Source of the DNA: Daejeonella sp.
GTDB lineage: Bacteria > Bacteroidota > Bacteroidia > Sphingobacteriales > Sphingobacteriaceae
DNA: 64,000 nucleotides
Assembly (NCBI RefSeq): GCF_030695525.1
Contig: NZ_JAUYSS010000032.1
Coordinates: 1 to 64,000, forward strand
Direction: 5' to 3'
Shown here: piece after piece, positions 1 to 9,111 of the stretch
Position numbering within the stretch: the stretch's first letter is position 1
How the letters are laid out: each line of letters opens with the position of its first letter
Program-made: the position numbers and the translations under genes
The notes under the pieces: generated by a model
Told to the model about the DNA's origin: nothing
Databases searched by the model: none
What the model saw: the letters and a program-made list of their open reading frames with translations, nothing else

Positions 1-138
1 GTAGCTAAAGATCAGGTTATTCGCCGTGTACCATATACTATTGGTGAAAGCCAGGTAAATCCGACAGGTGTTGCATCTGGTGTTACCAAACTTGGTGGTG
101 CCGATAATGAAGCTACCCGTTTATGGTGGAATAAATAA
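1..138 (+). CDS. C-terminal end of a probable RagB/SusD-family protein (partial)
   Basis: The first frame is open from base 1 and stops at TAA 136-138, giving 45 residues that end in ATRLWWNK. The start lies outside the window. The tail (RRVPYTIGESQVNP, then KLGGADNEATRLWWNK) resembles the C-terminal ends of SusD-like outer-membrane nutrient-binding lipoproteins, where a proline-rich 'IPYPxxExxxNP' stretch is usual. SusD proteins bind glycans or other ligands at the cell surface beside a SusC TonB-dependent transporter. The VCBS lipoprotein that follows is a frequent SusC/SusD neighbour, which supports the call. A perfect terminator follows 22 bp downstream, so this transcription unit ends here. 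The assignment rests on a short fragment. Confidence 0.5.
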   Translation, partial: VAKDQVIRRVPYTIGESQVNPTGVASGVTKLGGADNEATRLWWNK

Positions 139-160
139 ACATAGGATTCCCGAATCCTGG

Positions 161-193
161 AGGTCTTCCTGTTTTTCAGGAAGACCTTTTTTT
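161..193 (+). terminator. Intrinsic terminator after the SusD-like gene
   Basis: A perfect 11-bp stem (AGGTCTTCCTG at 161-171, CAGGAAGACCT at 177-187) with a TTTTT loop is followed at once by a T-run to 193. This is a textbook rho-independent terminator and separates the upstream unit from the locus starting at 834. Confidence 0.9.
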
Positions 194-833
194 GTGAATA
201 ATTCCGGTAAAAACTATCTCAATATTGTCAATTTTACCACATTCACTGAATAAAATCTGTGCTGTTTTTAGTTATAATGACAGGACTGTACATAAGCTTT
301 GGCCTAAGCACAAAATCTCCGTTAATTTTTTTTTTTTTTTCCGCCTCAGCAGGTGCGGTAGGCACAGTCCAAGCCATACCATTAAATTAATAGCATTCCC
401 GAACCTTCGGGACAGCGGCGGCATTTATTCGTTTTTGTCTATTGTTTTTAAGGTACTCATGGTCTCGTTGTTCCTCCTCGGCATGTTACTTTTCTGCTGC
501 AGGAAATTATATAGAATAATTATAAGTTAGGAATAAGATTATAATTCCTACAATTTCAATTTTCTCCGGACACAAATGAATTTATATCGCTCCAATGATC
601 ATTCAATTCATTTTATAAAATAATATAAGTCTTCAGAATATTTCCTTACAGAGCTAAAATATTTTTTTTATATTTAATGATTCACTATTAATCACGGCAC
701 TTGGGAATAAATTATTTATTGTTTCTTATCATAGCTTTTTTCATTATTCCAGAATCTTTTTATTTTAAAAAGCTAAAACCCCAAATGGATAAATTAAATT
801 TTCAATCATCCGTGTACAACAAAATATATTAAG
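194..833. other. 640-bp AT-rich intergenic region without a credible gene
   Basis: No reading frame here looks coding. A 101-codon frame at 225-530 reads through a 15-T homopolymer (326-340) and gives a low-complexity product. Visible structure is limited to that T-run, a GC-richer patch at 341-420, and a short palindrome CCCGAA-CC-TTCGGG at 398-411. The region probably carries the promoter of the VCBS gene at 834, but I could not find a convincing TTTG-N19-TAnnTTTG pair. Confidence 0.6.
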
Positions 834-3800
834 ATGCTAAAATACATTTTTGCTGCTGCTCTTTTGAGTCTTGTATTGAGTGGCTGTACTAAGAAAAACG
901 ACAAACTGTTCAGCTTAATGGATGAAGATGAAACCGGTATTGATTTTCGAAATTTGCTTCAGGAGAGTGATGATATGAATGTAATGAACTATTCATATTT
1001 CTATAACGGTGCCGGAGTTTCTGTTGGTGATATAAATAATGATGGCCTTCAGGATTTGCTTTTTACCGGTAACATGGTTAAAAACCGTCTTTACCTCAAC
1101 AAAGGAAATTTTGAATTTGAGGATATCACAGATAAAAGTGGTATTGCGAGTATGCAGGGATGGTGTACCGGTGCAACTATGGTTGATATTAATGGTGATG
1201 GGCATCTCGATATTTATATTTGCCGATCGGCAGACATAAATCCTGAACGAAGAAAGAACTTATTGTTTATCAACAATGGTGATCTGACATTTACTGAGAA
1301 GGCCGAAGAATATGGCCTTGCAGACCATGGCTATTCCACACAGGCTTCATTTTTTGATTATGATAAAGATGGTGATCTGGATATGTTCCTGATCAATCAT
1401 TCCTTACAACAATACACAACCGGTGTTCAGGAAAATGTGCAATTGAGAAAAGAACAGAATCCTGATTTTGCCAACAAATTATATAGAAATGACAATGGTA
1501 AATTCAGGGATATAAGTGCCGAAGCCGGCATTACATCCAATGTGTTGACTTTCGGTTTGGGACTTGCTGTTTCGGATATAAACAATGACAGCTGGCCTGA
1601 TATTTATGTTTCAAACGATTTTAATGAACCGGATTATCTGTTTATTAATAATGGGGATGGTACTTTTACTGATAAATTGACAGAAAGTATGTCGCAGATT
1701 TCCATGTACTCTATGGGATCGGATGTTGCTGATTATAATAATGACGGTTTACCTGATATAGTAACGCTTGACATGCTTCCTGAAAGTAATGAGACTCAAA
1801 AAATGCATTCGGGAGCTGAGAATTTCGATAAAATGCAATTTTTGTTCGACAAAGGTTTTTATTATCAGTTCAGCAGGAATATGCTTCAGAAGAATAATGG
1901 TGATGGAACTTTTTCTGAAATCGGACAAATTGCAGGAATATCCAATACTGACTGGAGTTGGGCAGCTTTATTAACAGATCTGGATAGAGATGGAAAAAAA
2001 GATCTGTTTGTGACTAACGGATATGTTAAGGATTATACCGACATGGACTTCCTGAAATATACAATGGACGAAACTATTCGTTCCAGACAACAGGGAAATG
2101 TACTAGTTGCAAAGGATTTTATTCAAAAGATGCCAACCATCGTTCAGCCAAATTATGTCTTTCAAAATGTTGGTAATGACCGCTTTGAGAAGAAAAATAA
2201 AGAGTGGGGGCTTGATCAAAAAGGTATTTCAGCCGGTGCAGTCTATGCTGATCTGGATAATGATGGCGATTTAGACCTTGTTGTGAGTAATACCAATGAT
2301 TTTGCCAGTGTCTACAGGAATAATTCTGAATTGTTGAATAAAAACACCTATCTGAGAGTTCAATTAAAGGGTGATCAACAAAATTCATTGGGTATCGGTG
2401 CAAAGGTAATTTTGTATGCCAAAGGTGTAAAATACTATCAGGAACAAATCCCGGTCAGAGGGTTTCAGTCTTCAGTAGATCCGGTATTAAACTTCGGACT
2501 CGGTGAGAATCAGCTTATTGATTCATTGTTTATTGTTTGGCCGAATGACAAGAGTCAGATCATCAAAGATGTGAAAGTTAATCAGACCCTGACACTTGAT
2601 CTTAAAAATGCTAATCTTGATTTGAAATTTATTCCGATTCCATCAGGTGATACATATTTATTAGGTTCATCTTCTGTTAATTATATTCATACGGAGAATC
2701 AATTCAATGATTTTACGGTTCAAACCTTGCTACCAAATTATCTTTCAAGACCTGGACCTGCCATGGCCAAAGGAGATTTTAATGGTGATGGAATAGAGGA
2801 TTTGTTTATCGGAGGTGCTGCAGGCCAGGCCAGCGCTTTATTTACGCAGACTACATCGGGTGATTTTATTAAAAAGAATTCCGGTTCATTGGAAACAGAT
2901 GCCCAATATGAAGATACTGCTGCAGAATTTCTTGATATAGATGGTGATGGCGATCTTGACTTGTATGTTGGAAGTGGTGGCTATGAATTTGGACCAGATA
3001 GTCCCTGGCTTCAGGATCGGGTATACATCAATGATGGCAAGGGTAATTTCACAAAGAAAGCCGACGGGCTCCCTAAAATGTTGAGCAGTACCGGCACAGT
3101 CAGATCATCTGATATCGATGGTGATGGTGATCTGGATTTGTTTATTGGAAGCCGTGTCGTGCCCGGTATGTATCCTAGTACTCCAGAGAGTAAAATTCTG
3201 ATCAATGACGGAAAGGGTAATTTTTCTGATTTAACTGATAATATTGCCCCTGAGATCAAATTTGCTGGAATGGTAACTGATGCTGTTTGGATTGATGTCA
3301 ATCAGGATAAGGTAAATGATCTGATTATAGTGGGTGAATGGATGCCTATACGCATATTCCTCAATCAAAAAGGTAAGTTAGTAGACAGATCATCCGAGTT
3401 TATAAAATTTGGATCCTCAGGCTGGTGGAATACAATTCATGTTGAAGATATGGATGCAGATGGCGATCAGGATCTGGTGATTGGAAATTTGGGACTCAAT
3501 GCACAGTTTAAAGCGAGCGAAAAGGAACCAATGAGCATTTATTACAAAGATTTCGACGAGAATGGCTCTGTAGATCCTATATTCTGCTATTATATTGATG
3601 GTGTTTCTTATCCGGCAGCCTCAAGGGATGATCTGATGGATCAACTCCCAAGCCTTAAGAATAAATTTCTTGAATATCATAAATATGCCAATGCAACAAT
3701 AAATGATTTGTTTACTCCTGACCAGTTAAAAGATGCCAAAGTGCTTAAAGCAGAGCTGCTTGAAACTGTCTATTTAGAAAATACGGGTAAAGGTTTTAAT

Positions 3801-4127
3801 TTGAAAAAGCTCCCCGTTGAGGCGCAATATGCACCGGTATATGCTATTGCTTCTGCTGATGTGGATAAAGATGGGAAGAAGGATTTGTTATTAGCCGGGA
3901 ATAATTCCTGGACCAGGATTAAATTTGGACATTTTACATCAAGCAGCGGTACACTACTTTCAGGAAATGGCAAAGGTGAATTTACCTATGTTCCTCAATG
4001 GAAAAGCGGGCTCAACATCAGAGGTAATGTGAGAAGCCTTGAAGCTTTCTCAATTGGAAAAAAATCAGGGCATCAGTTTATTTTTGGTATTAATAATGCC
4101 CCGGTTAAAACTATAAAAATTAATTAA
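834..4127 (+). CDS. VCBS/FG-GAP repeat lipoprotein with ASPIC/UnbV domain
   Basis: A 1097-residue exported lipoprotein. Residues 1-18 form a lipoprotein signal peptide with lipobox LSGC (Cys18). The rest is mostly FG-GAP/VCBS repeats with calcium-binding-type loops such as DINNDGLQD, DINGDGHLD, DYDKDGDLD and DIDGDGDLD, forming two propeller-like halves. Between them, at about residues 503-592, lies an ASPIC/UnbV (CRTAC1-like) domain with the hallmark GIGAKV and QIPVRGFQSS segments. Proteins of this size and layout are commonly found beside SusC/SusD pairs in Bacteroidota and are presumed surface-exposed binding scaffolds; no enzymatic role is established. It heads the run of exported oxidative enzymes, so a role in substrate capture is plausible but inferred. 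Confidence 0.88.
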   Translation: MLKYIFAAALLSLVLSGCTKKNDKLFSLMDEDETGIDFRNLLQESDDMNVMNYSYFYNGAGVSVGDINNDGLQDLLFTGNMVKNRLYLNKGNFEFEDITDKSGIASMQGWCTGATMVDINGDGHLDIYICRSADINPERRKNLLFINNGDLTFTEKAEEYGLADHGYSTQASFFDYDKDGDLDMFLINHSLQQYTTGVQENVQLRKEQNPDFANKLYRNDNGKFRDISAEAGITSNVLTFGLGLAVSDINNDSWPDIYVSNDFNEPDYLFINNGDGTFTDKLTESMSQISMYSMGSDVADYNNDGLPDIVTLDMLPESNETQKMHSGAENFDKMQFLFDKGFYYQFSRNMLQKNNGDGTFSEIGQIAGISNTDWSWAALLTDLDRDGKKDLFVTNGYVKDYTDMDFLKYTMDETIRSRQQGNVLVAKDFIQKMPTIVQPNYVFQNVGNDRFEKKNKEWGLDQKGISAGAVYADLDNDGDLDLVVSNTNDFASVYRNNSELLNKNTYLRVQLKGDQQNSLGIGAKVILYAKGVKYYQEQIPVRGFQSSVDPVLNFGLGENQLIDSLFIVWPNDKSQIIKDVKVNQTLTLDLKNANLDLKFIPIPSGDTYLLGSSSVNYIHTENQFNDFTVQTLLPNYLSRPGPAMAKGDFNGDGIEDLFIGGAAGQASALFTQTTSGDFIKKNSGSLETDAQYEDTAAEFLDIDGDGDLDLYVGSGGYEFGPDSPWLQDRVYINDGKGNFTKKADGLPKMLSSTGTVRSSDIDGDGDLDLFIGSRVVPGMYPSTPESKILINDGKGNFSDLTDNIAPEIKFAGMVTDAVWIDVNQDKVNDLIIVGEWMPIRIFLNQKGKLVDRSSEFIKFGSSGWWNTIHVEDMDADGDQDLVIGNLGLNAQFKASEKEPMSIYYKDFDENGSVDPIFCYYIDGVSYPAASRDDLMDQLPSLKNKFLEYHKYANATINDLFTPDQLKDAKVLKAELLETVYLENTGKGFNLKKLPVEAQYAPVYAIASADVDKDGKKDLLLAGNNSWTRIKFGHFTSSSGTLLSGNGKGEFTYVPQWKSGLNIRGNVRSLEAFSIGKKSGHQFIFGINNAPVKTIKIN

Positions 4128-4220
4128 TTTAAAACCCGGTTTATGTTGTTTCAGATGTATTAATATTCTGTCACATACTACCGGAATCCAGTATCAGCAA
4201 AACTGAAGTAAATATTAACT

Positions 4221-5762
4221 ATGAACAAAAAGGCGTTTGTTGTTTTATTATGTGGAGTAGCCACTTTGTTTTTTCTCTCTTTTAAATCCAATAGTCCTGT
4301 ACAGGAACCCTGGAAAGCACCTGATTCAGCAGATACAATTAAAAGTCCGTTCCCTTTTACACCTCAGGTAATCAGGGAAGGTGAAAAATTGTATAACACG
4401 CTATGTGTTTCCTGTCATGGAAATACCGGACTTGGTGATGGACAACCGGGCAGGTATAAAATACCTCCAGCAAACTTCCACAGTAAGCAGGTAACTGATC
4501 AAAAAGATGGCGCCTTGTTCTGGAAGCTAACAAATGGTAAAGGTAATATGCCAGGCTATGGCCTTGCCTTCGATGAAGAAAAGAGATGGCAATTAATAGC
4601 ATACATTCGGCAATTCGCAAAGCAGGATTTGAATCTTACTGTTTCAAAGCCGGTTTTACCGCTAAAAAACTATCGGTTTGATAAGAATTTCTCAACCCGA
4701 TATTTCCCACTACCTACTAAGGTAAGTAATGTATATAGTTCTGAGGAACAGCTCTTTATGGTTGATACGGTAGTAAAAAACCTGGTCAGACCCTGGAGTA
4801 TGGTTTTTATGCCTGATAATTCAGTACTGATAGCAGAGAGAAGTGGTAAATTATTGAAAGTAAAAGACGGGAAAGTTCAGGCCAATCCAATAGGCGGCAA
4901 TGTTCCAACAAGCTTACGTGATGTTAAGCTTCATCCCAACTTCGAAAAAAACAGAATTATTTATTTATCTTATTTTATAGAGCCAACAACACCCGGTACC
5001 GGATATACTGCATTGATGAGAGGAAAGCTAATTGGAGACAAGCTGGTTGAGGAAAAGATGATATACAAAGCAGGGCCTTTTAAACGTAATGGTGACTGGT
5101 TTGGAAGCAAAATCGAATTTGACGATAAGGGATTTTTATACTTTACGGTTGGAATACATAGTGACAGAATGAATTCGCAAAAACTTGATGCGCCAGATGG
5201 TAAGACCATGAGGCTCCATGAGGATGGCAGTATTCCTAAAGATAATCCATTTGTGAACACCCCCGGAGCTTTGCCTGAGATTTATACCTACGGAAATCGC
5301 ATGCATCAGGGCTTTCGAAAGGATCCTAAAACAGGGCGACTGTTTTTTGTGGAGTTTGGGGAACTTGCAGGAGATGAATTGAATATTTTAAAACGCGGAG
5401 CGAATTATGGCTGGCCTCTCGTAACATTCAGCCTTGAATATAATGGCTCAATAATTTCTGAAAGTCCGTATCGTGAAGGCATGGAACCACCGATTCATCA
5501 TTACGCTATCGCTCCATCAGATCTTGATTTTGTTTATGGAACCCGATATCCGGCATGGGATGGTAATATTTTCATTGGAGGACTCGCTACCAAGAAGCTT
5601 TATCGTGTAGTTATGAAAGATGATAAATTTGTACATGATGAAGCTATGCTGCATAATCTGGGCCGAATCAGAGATGTAAAATATGGACCTGATCAATTTT
5701 TATATGTAATGACTGAAGATACCGGTATTCTGGTCAGATTAGTACCATTGAGCAAGATTTGA
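4221..5762 (+). CDS. Cytochrome c fused to a PQQ-type glucose/sorbosone dehydrogenase
   Basis: 513 residues. An N-terminal hydrophobic segment (about 4-21) exports or anchors the protein. A class I cytochrome c domain follows, with haem motif CVSCH (Cys62, Cys65, His66) and probable axial Met110 in GKGNMPGYG. Residues from about 180 to the end form a GSDH six-bladed propeller, recognisable from ERSGKL, GIHSDRMNSQ, DGSIPKDNPF, GDELNILKRGANYGWP and the terminal DTGILVRL. The likely role is periplasmic oxidation of an aldose or similar substrate with direct electron transfer to the fused haem. One oddity: where soluble glucose dehydrogenases have GHRNPQG (PQQ-contacting Arg, Asn and Gln), this protein has GNRMHQG, keeping Arg and Gln but not Asn, so cofactor use or specificity may differ. 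A split version of the same pair lies at 11406-13362. Confidence 0.87.
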   Translation: MNKKAFVVLLCGVATLFFLSFKSNSPVQEPWKAPDSADTIKSPFPFTPQVIREGEKLYNTLCVSCHGNTGLGDGQPGRYKIPPANFHSKQVTDQKDGALFWKLTNGKGNMPGYGLAFDEEKRWQLIAYIRQFAKQDLNLTVSKPVLPLKNYRFDKNFSTRYFPLPTKVSNVYSSEEQLFMVDTVVKNLVRPWSMVFMPDNSVLIAERSGKLLKVKDGKVQANPIGGNVPTSLRDVKLHPNFEKNRIIYLSYFIEPTTPGTGYTALMRGKLIGDKLVEEKMIYKAGPFKRNGDWFGSKIEFDDKGFLYFTVGIHSDRMNSQKLDAPDGKTMRLHEDGSIPKDNPFVNTPGALPEIYTYGNRMHQGFRKDPKTGRLFFVEFGELAGDELNILKRGANYGWPLVTFSLEYNGSIISESPYREGMEPPIHHYAIAPSDLDFVYGTRYPAWDGNIFIGGLATKKLYRVVMKDDKFVHDEAMLHNLGRIRDVKYGPDQFLYVMTEDTGILVRLVPLSKI

Positions 5763-5824
5763 CTCAGATAATTATAAATTATTAAGCCGGAATCTTACCT
5801 AAATTAAAAATTCAAATTAAAGAT

Positions 5825-7495
5825 ATGAAACGTAGAAATGTAATAAAGGGATTAGCCCTGTTTCCTCTTGCTGCTGGAACAATTACCCGGGAATCTGTTT
5901 TAGCTGCTAGTCCAGGTTCAGGGCTCAGGCAATCATTTACTGTTCCATTAACTAAAGCGGAAAGTATTACTACGGAATCTTCATTTATGGCTGAAACGAA
6001 TATTTTTCGATCTATCGGTGTAGAACCCATTATTAATTGCCGGGGAGCTTATACAATTATTGGTGGATCGCTGGAACTTCCTCCCGTTAGGGAAGCTATG
6101 GAAGCAGCCTCCCAAAACTTTGTTCAGTACGATGAATTAGCCGAAGGAATAGGACAAAGGCTTGCAGACCTGACTAAGTCTGAGTGGGGTATGGTTTCGT
6201 CAGGATGTGCTGCAGGAATGAAACATGTTACTGCTGCTTGTGTAACAGGTGGCAGCCCTGAAAAGCTTATCAGAATTCCAAATCTAACCGGATTTGAAAA
6301 GAATGAGGTGATTATTCCATTATACTCCCGCAATACCTATGATCATTCTATTCGAAACATAGGCGTTACCATAATTCATGTATCAACACCTGAGGAACTC
6401 GAAAGGGCGATCAATCCAAGAACAGCAATGATTTACGTGAATGCTGTTAATGGTTCTTTTACAGGGCAAGCGTTTTCTCTTGAGGTGATTGCAGGTATAG
6501 CCAAACCTAAGAAGGTGCCGGTATTAATTGATGCAGCAGCCGAAAATCTGACAATACCTTCTGTCCATCTTGAACGAGGTGCTGATGTGGTGGCATATAG
6601 TGGAGGAAAGGCCATGCGGGGACCTCAGTGTGCGGGATTATTGCTTGGAAATAAAGAAATTTTAATGTCTGCATGGCAGGCAAGCTCACCTCATCACGGT
6701 CCCGGCCGCGATAATAAAGTTGGACGAGAAGAAATGATAGGAATGATGGCCGCAGTTGAAACCTGGATAAGGCGGGATCATGAAGCTGAGTACAAGAGCT
6801 GGCTCAGCCGACTGGATGTAATTGCCAAAAAGGCTCTGACCGTTCAAGGTGTAAAAACCAATGTTACCAATCCAACAGAGCTTTCTAACAAACACCCTAC
6901 CTTATGGATTAGCTGGGATCCTGCTAAGCTTCATGTTAGTGCATATGAAGTGGCCGAAGAAATCAGCAGTACTAAACCCAGAGTTGCTATCGGATCCCGT
7001 GATGAAAGCAATGGGGATACTACTATTGATATTGTTTCAAGTCATATGAAAGAAGGTGAGGATGTAATAGTAGCGAACAGGATATATGAAATACTTTCCA
7101 GAAAGCGAAGCCCAAGAACCGAGGCAATGACTGCTCCCGCATCAAATTTGACTGGAAAGTGGGATGTTGATGTAAGATATTTTAATAGTACTGTTAAACA
7201 TAATTTTACACTTCAGCAGGATGGTAACTGGATTAACGGAACGCATAAAGGCGATTTTGATCTACGCGATATAAACGGAACAATTGAAGGTAATCAGATC
7301 AAATTAAGTAGTGTCCTGAGACTTCCGGGTGATCAGATCACTTTTTACTTCTCAGGTACGCTAAACGGAAACTCAATTACGGGAGATATACATATGGGCG
7401 AATACCGTACAGCTACATTTACTGCAAGTAAATCGACAGATAAGCCGGCCCGGAAAAAAGTGCTGGTTCCTAAAGGGCCACCTCTGGCTACCTGA
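5825..7495 (+). CDS. Exported SelA/DgaE-like PLP-dependent enzyme with C-terminal beta domain
   Basis: 556 residues. The N-terminus MKRRNVIKGL fits a Tat signal (RRxVIK), consistent with export of a folded, PLP-loaded enzyme. Residues about 60-430 belong to the SelA-like aminotransferase-fold group, which includes selenocysteine synthase and D-glucosaminate-6-phosphate ammonia-lyase: INCRGAYT, a GCAAGM segment, IDAAAENL, and SGGKAMRGPQ with the probable Schiff-base Lys262. The last 90 or so residues (from SNLTGKWDVDV) form a small beta-rich lipocalin-like domain. Nothing in the locus suggests selenium metabolism. Beside quinoprotein dehydrogenases, a lactonase and RidA, an ammonia-lyase or dehydratase acting on an amino- or hydroxy-acid fits best. 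The exact substrate is unknown. Confidence 0.8.
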   Translation: MKRRNVIKGLALFPLAAGTITRESVLAASPGSGLRQSFTVPLTKAESITTESSFMAETNIFRSIGVEPIINCRGAYTIIGGSLELPPVREAMEAASQNFVQYDELAEGIGQRLADLTKSEWGMVSSGCAAGMKHVTAACVTGGSPEKLIRIPNLTGFEKNEVIIPLYSRNTYDHSIRNIGVTIIHVSTPEELERAINPRTAMIYVNAVNGSFTGQAFSLEVIAGIAKPKKVPVLIDAAAENLTIPSVHLERGADVVAYSGGKAMRGPQCAGLLLGNKEILMSAWQASSPHHGPGRDNKVGREEMIGMMAAVETWIRRDHEAEYKSWLSRLDVIAKKALTVQGVKTNVTNPTELSNKHPTLWISWDPAKLHVSAYEVAEEISSTKPRVAIGSRDESNGDTTIDIVSSHMKEGEDVIVANRIYEILSRKRSPRTEAMTAPASNLTGKWDVDVRYFNSTVKHNFTLQQDGNWINGTHKGDFDLRDINGTIEGNQIKLSSVLRLPGDQITFYFSGTLNGNSITGDIHMGEYRTATFTASKSTDKPARKKVLVPKGPPLAT

Positions 7496-7625
7496 TTTTA
7501 TATTTTTTATTGCATTTGGATTTTTTAATTTTACAAAACTTTCAAAGTGATATTAACCCGGAGAAAAATTATTTAAGAGTAAATAAAGAATTCTAAAGCT
7601 TTAATGGTTGAAAATTTAATTTGAA

Positions 7626-8927
7626 ATGAAAAAAATTTTATTGGCTGTAATTATTGGTTTTTTGTTTGGTAGTTGTGCAAAGAAAGCTGATTACGAAGCT
7701 GTATTTTCAAATCCGGAACAATACTCTAAAACTGTAGGATTGTTGACACAGGTCATTACTCATGATATTTTCTCTCCCCCGGTTGCAAGCAGAATTTATG
7801 CCTACAGTAGTATCGCTGCATATGAGGTTATTGCAAGCCAGTCAAAAGACTATAAGCCCCTCAGTGGTAAAATTGAAGGGCTAAATGTTTCTGCTGCAAA
7901 AAAACCTGTTAATAAAGAGCTTTCAGCGATCCTGGCTTTTATGTATGTTGGAAAGGAATTAACATTTTCAAAGGACTCGACCCAGAAAATTATCGATAAT
8001 CATATTCAACTTGCTGAAGTTAGTGGTATGCCGGAGGAGCTTTTAAATAGCTCACAGGAATATGCTCTTGAAGTAAGTAAGGCAGTTCTTGATTGGTCTA
8101 AAAAGGATAATTACAAGCAGACACGTTCAGCAGTAAAATATACTGTGAATAACAAAGAAGGAAGATGGGTTCCAACTCCGCCTGCATATATGCCTGCTAT
8201 CGAGCCTAGTTGGATGAAAATACGTCCCGTTCTGATCGATTCTGCAAGTCAGTTTTTACCTATACCACCTTCTAAATTTAGTAAGGATAAGAATAGTGAT
8301 TTCTATAAACTGGCAACCGAAGTTTACGAAACCGGTAAAAACTTAAGCGATGAACAAAAAGCAATTGCTGATTTTTGGGATTGTAACGGATTTAAAGTTA
8401 ATGTTTCAGGTCATGTGATGTTTGCAACCAAGGCTATGACTCCTGGCGGTCATTGGATGGGTATTACTGGTATAGTATGTACTGCACAGAAAGCTGATTT
8501 TGATAAAACTGTATTTGCTTACGCAGGTGTTTCTATTGCTGTAATGGATGCATTTATCGCCTGCTGGAATACAAAATTTACTTATGATCTGGTAAGGCCT
8601 GAAACCTATATTAACAATTATATGGATAATGCCTGGAAGCCCTATCTTCAAACACCTCCATTTCCTGAATATACCAGCGGACACTCCATTATTTCCAGTG
8701 CGTCGGCTACGGTTTTAACTAAAATATTTGGTGATCATACGCCATTTGTTGATACTACAGAAAGAGCATGGGGTTGGCCTGACCGGAAGTATGAAAATGT
8801 TAAACAGGCTTCGAACGAAGCAGCTTTGAGTCGTCTCTACGGTGGAATTCATTATCGCGAAGGCATGGAAGTAGGGATAATCGAAGGTGAAAAAATTGGT
8901 GAACTTGTATTCAGTAAATTAAACTAA
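7626..8927 (+). CDS. Vanadium-dependent haloperoxidase / PAP2-type lipoprotein
   Basis: 433 residues. Signal peptide with lipobox FGSC (Cys17). The C-terminal half carries the vanadium haloperoxidase / PAP2 acid phosphatase signature: K317-x6-R324-P325 (KFTYDLVRP), T350-S-G-H353 (usually PSGH) and S402-R403-x5-H409-x2-E412 (SRLYGGIHYRE). These residues bind vanadate or phosphate in the family. The Bacteroidota lipoprotein members are mostly uncharacterised, and either haloperoxidase or phosphatase activity is possible. It sits between the PLP enzyme and a lipoprotein cytochrome c, co-directional with both. The 125-bp gap upstream leaves open whether it has its own promoter. Confidence 0.88.
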   Translation: MKKILLAVIIGFLFGSCAKKADYEAVFSNPEQYSKTVGLLTQVITHDIFSPPVASRIYAYSSIAAYEVIASQSKDYKPLSGKIEGLNVSAAKKPVNKELSAILAFMYVGKELTFSKDSTQKIIDNHIQLAEVSGMPEELLNSSQEYALEVSKAVLDWSKKDNYKQTRSAVKYTVNNKEGRWVPTPPAYMPAIEPSWMKIRPVLIDSASQFLPIPPSKFSKDKNSDFYKLATEVYETGKNLSDEQKAIADFWDCNGFKVNVSGHVMFATKAMTPGGHWMGITGIVCTAQKADFDKTVFAYAGVSIAVMDAFIACWNTKFTYDLVRPETYINNYMDNAWKPYLQTPPFPEYTSGHSIISSASATVLTKIFGDHTPFVDTTERAWGWPDRKYENVKQASNEAALSRLYGGIHYREGMEVGIIEGEKIGELVFSKLN

Positions 8928-9071
8928 TAATTATCCAGACTTTTAATCTACTTTTTCCGTTAATTACTCATAATAAAATCAGATACTTATCTCGATTTCT
9001 GTTTTTTCGGGCTATCTGTCACGATTTTAAGTTTTAATTTTAAATTCGGGATTTTTTAAATAGAATTGTGC

Positions 9072-9087
9072 CATACAATGTTGTATG
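9072..9087. promoter_or_regulatory. 7-bp-arm palindrome upstream of the cytochrome lipoprotein gene
   Basis: CATACAA-TG-TTGTATG is a near-perfect palindrome 25 bp before the chosen start at 9112, in a 184-bp gap. Its position fits an operator or a 5' UTR element. Only symmetry supports it. Confidence 0.25.
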
Positions 9088-9111
9088 CTTAAGAATCACG
9101 TTACCAAAGAA

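Noticed and set aside
225-530. 101-codon frame before the VCBS gene
   Set aside because: It reads through a T15 homopolymer as poly-Phe, has no homology features and sits in AT-rich spacer DNA.
5825-7495. Selenocysteine synthase (SelA)
   Set aside because: The fold is SelA-like, but the protein is exported, has an extra C-terminal domain and no selB, selD or tRNA-Sec gene lies nearby.
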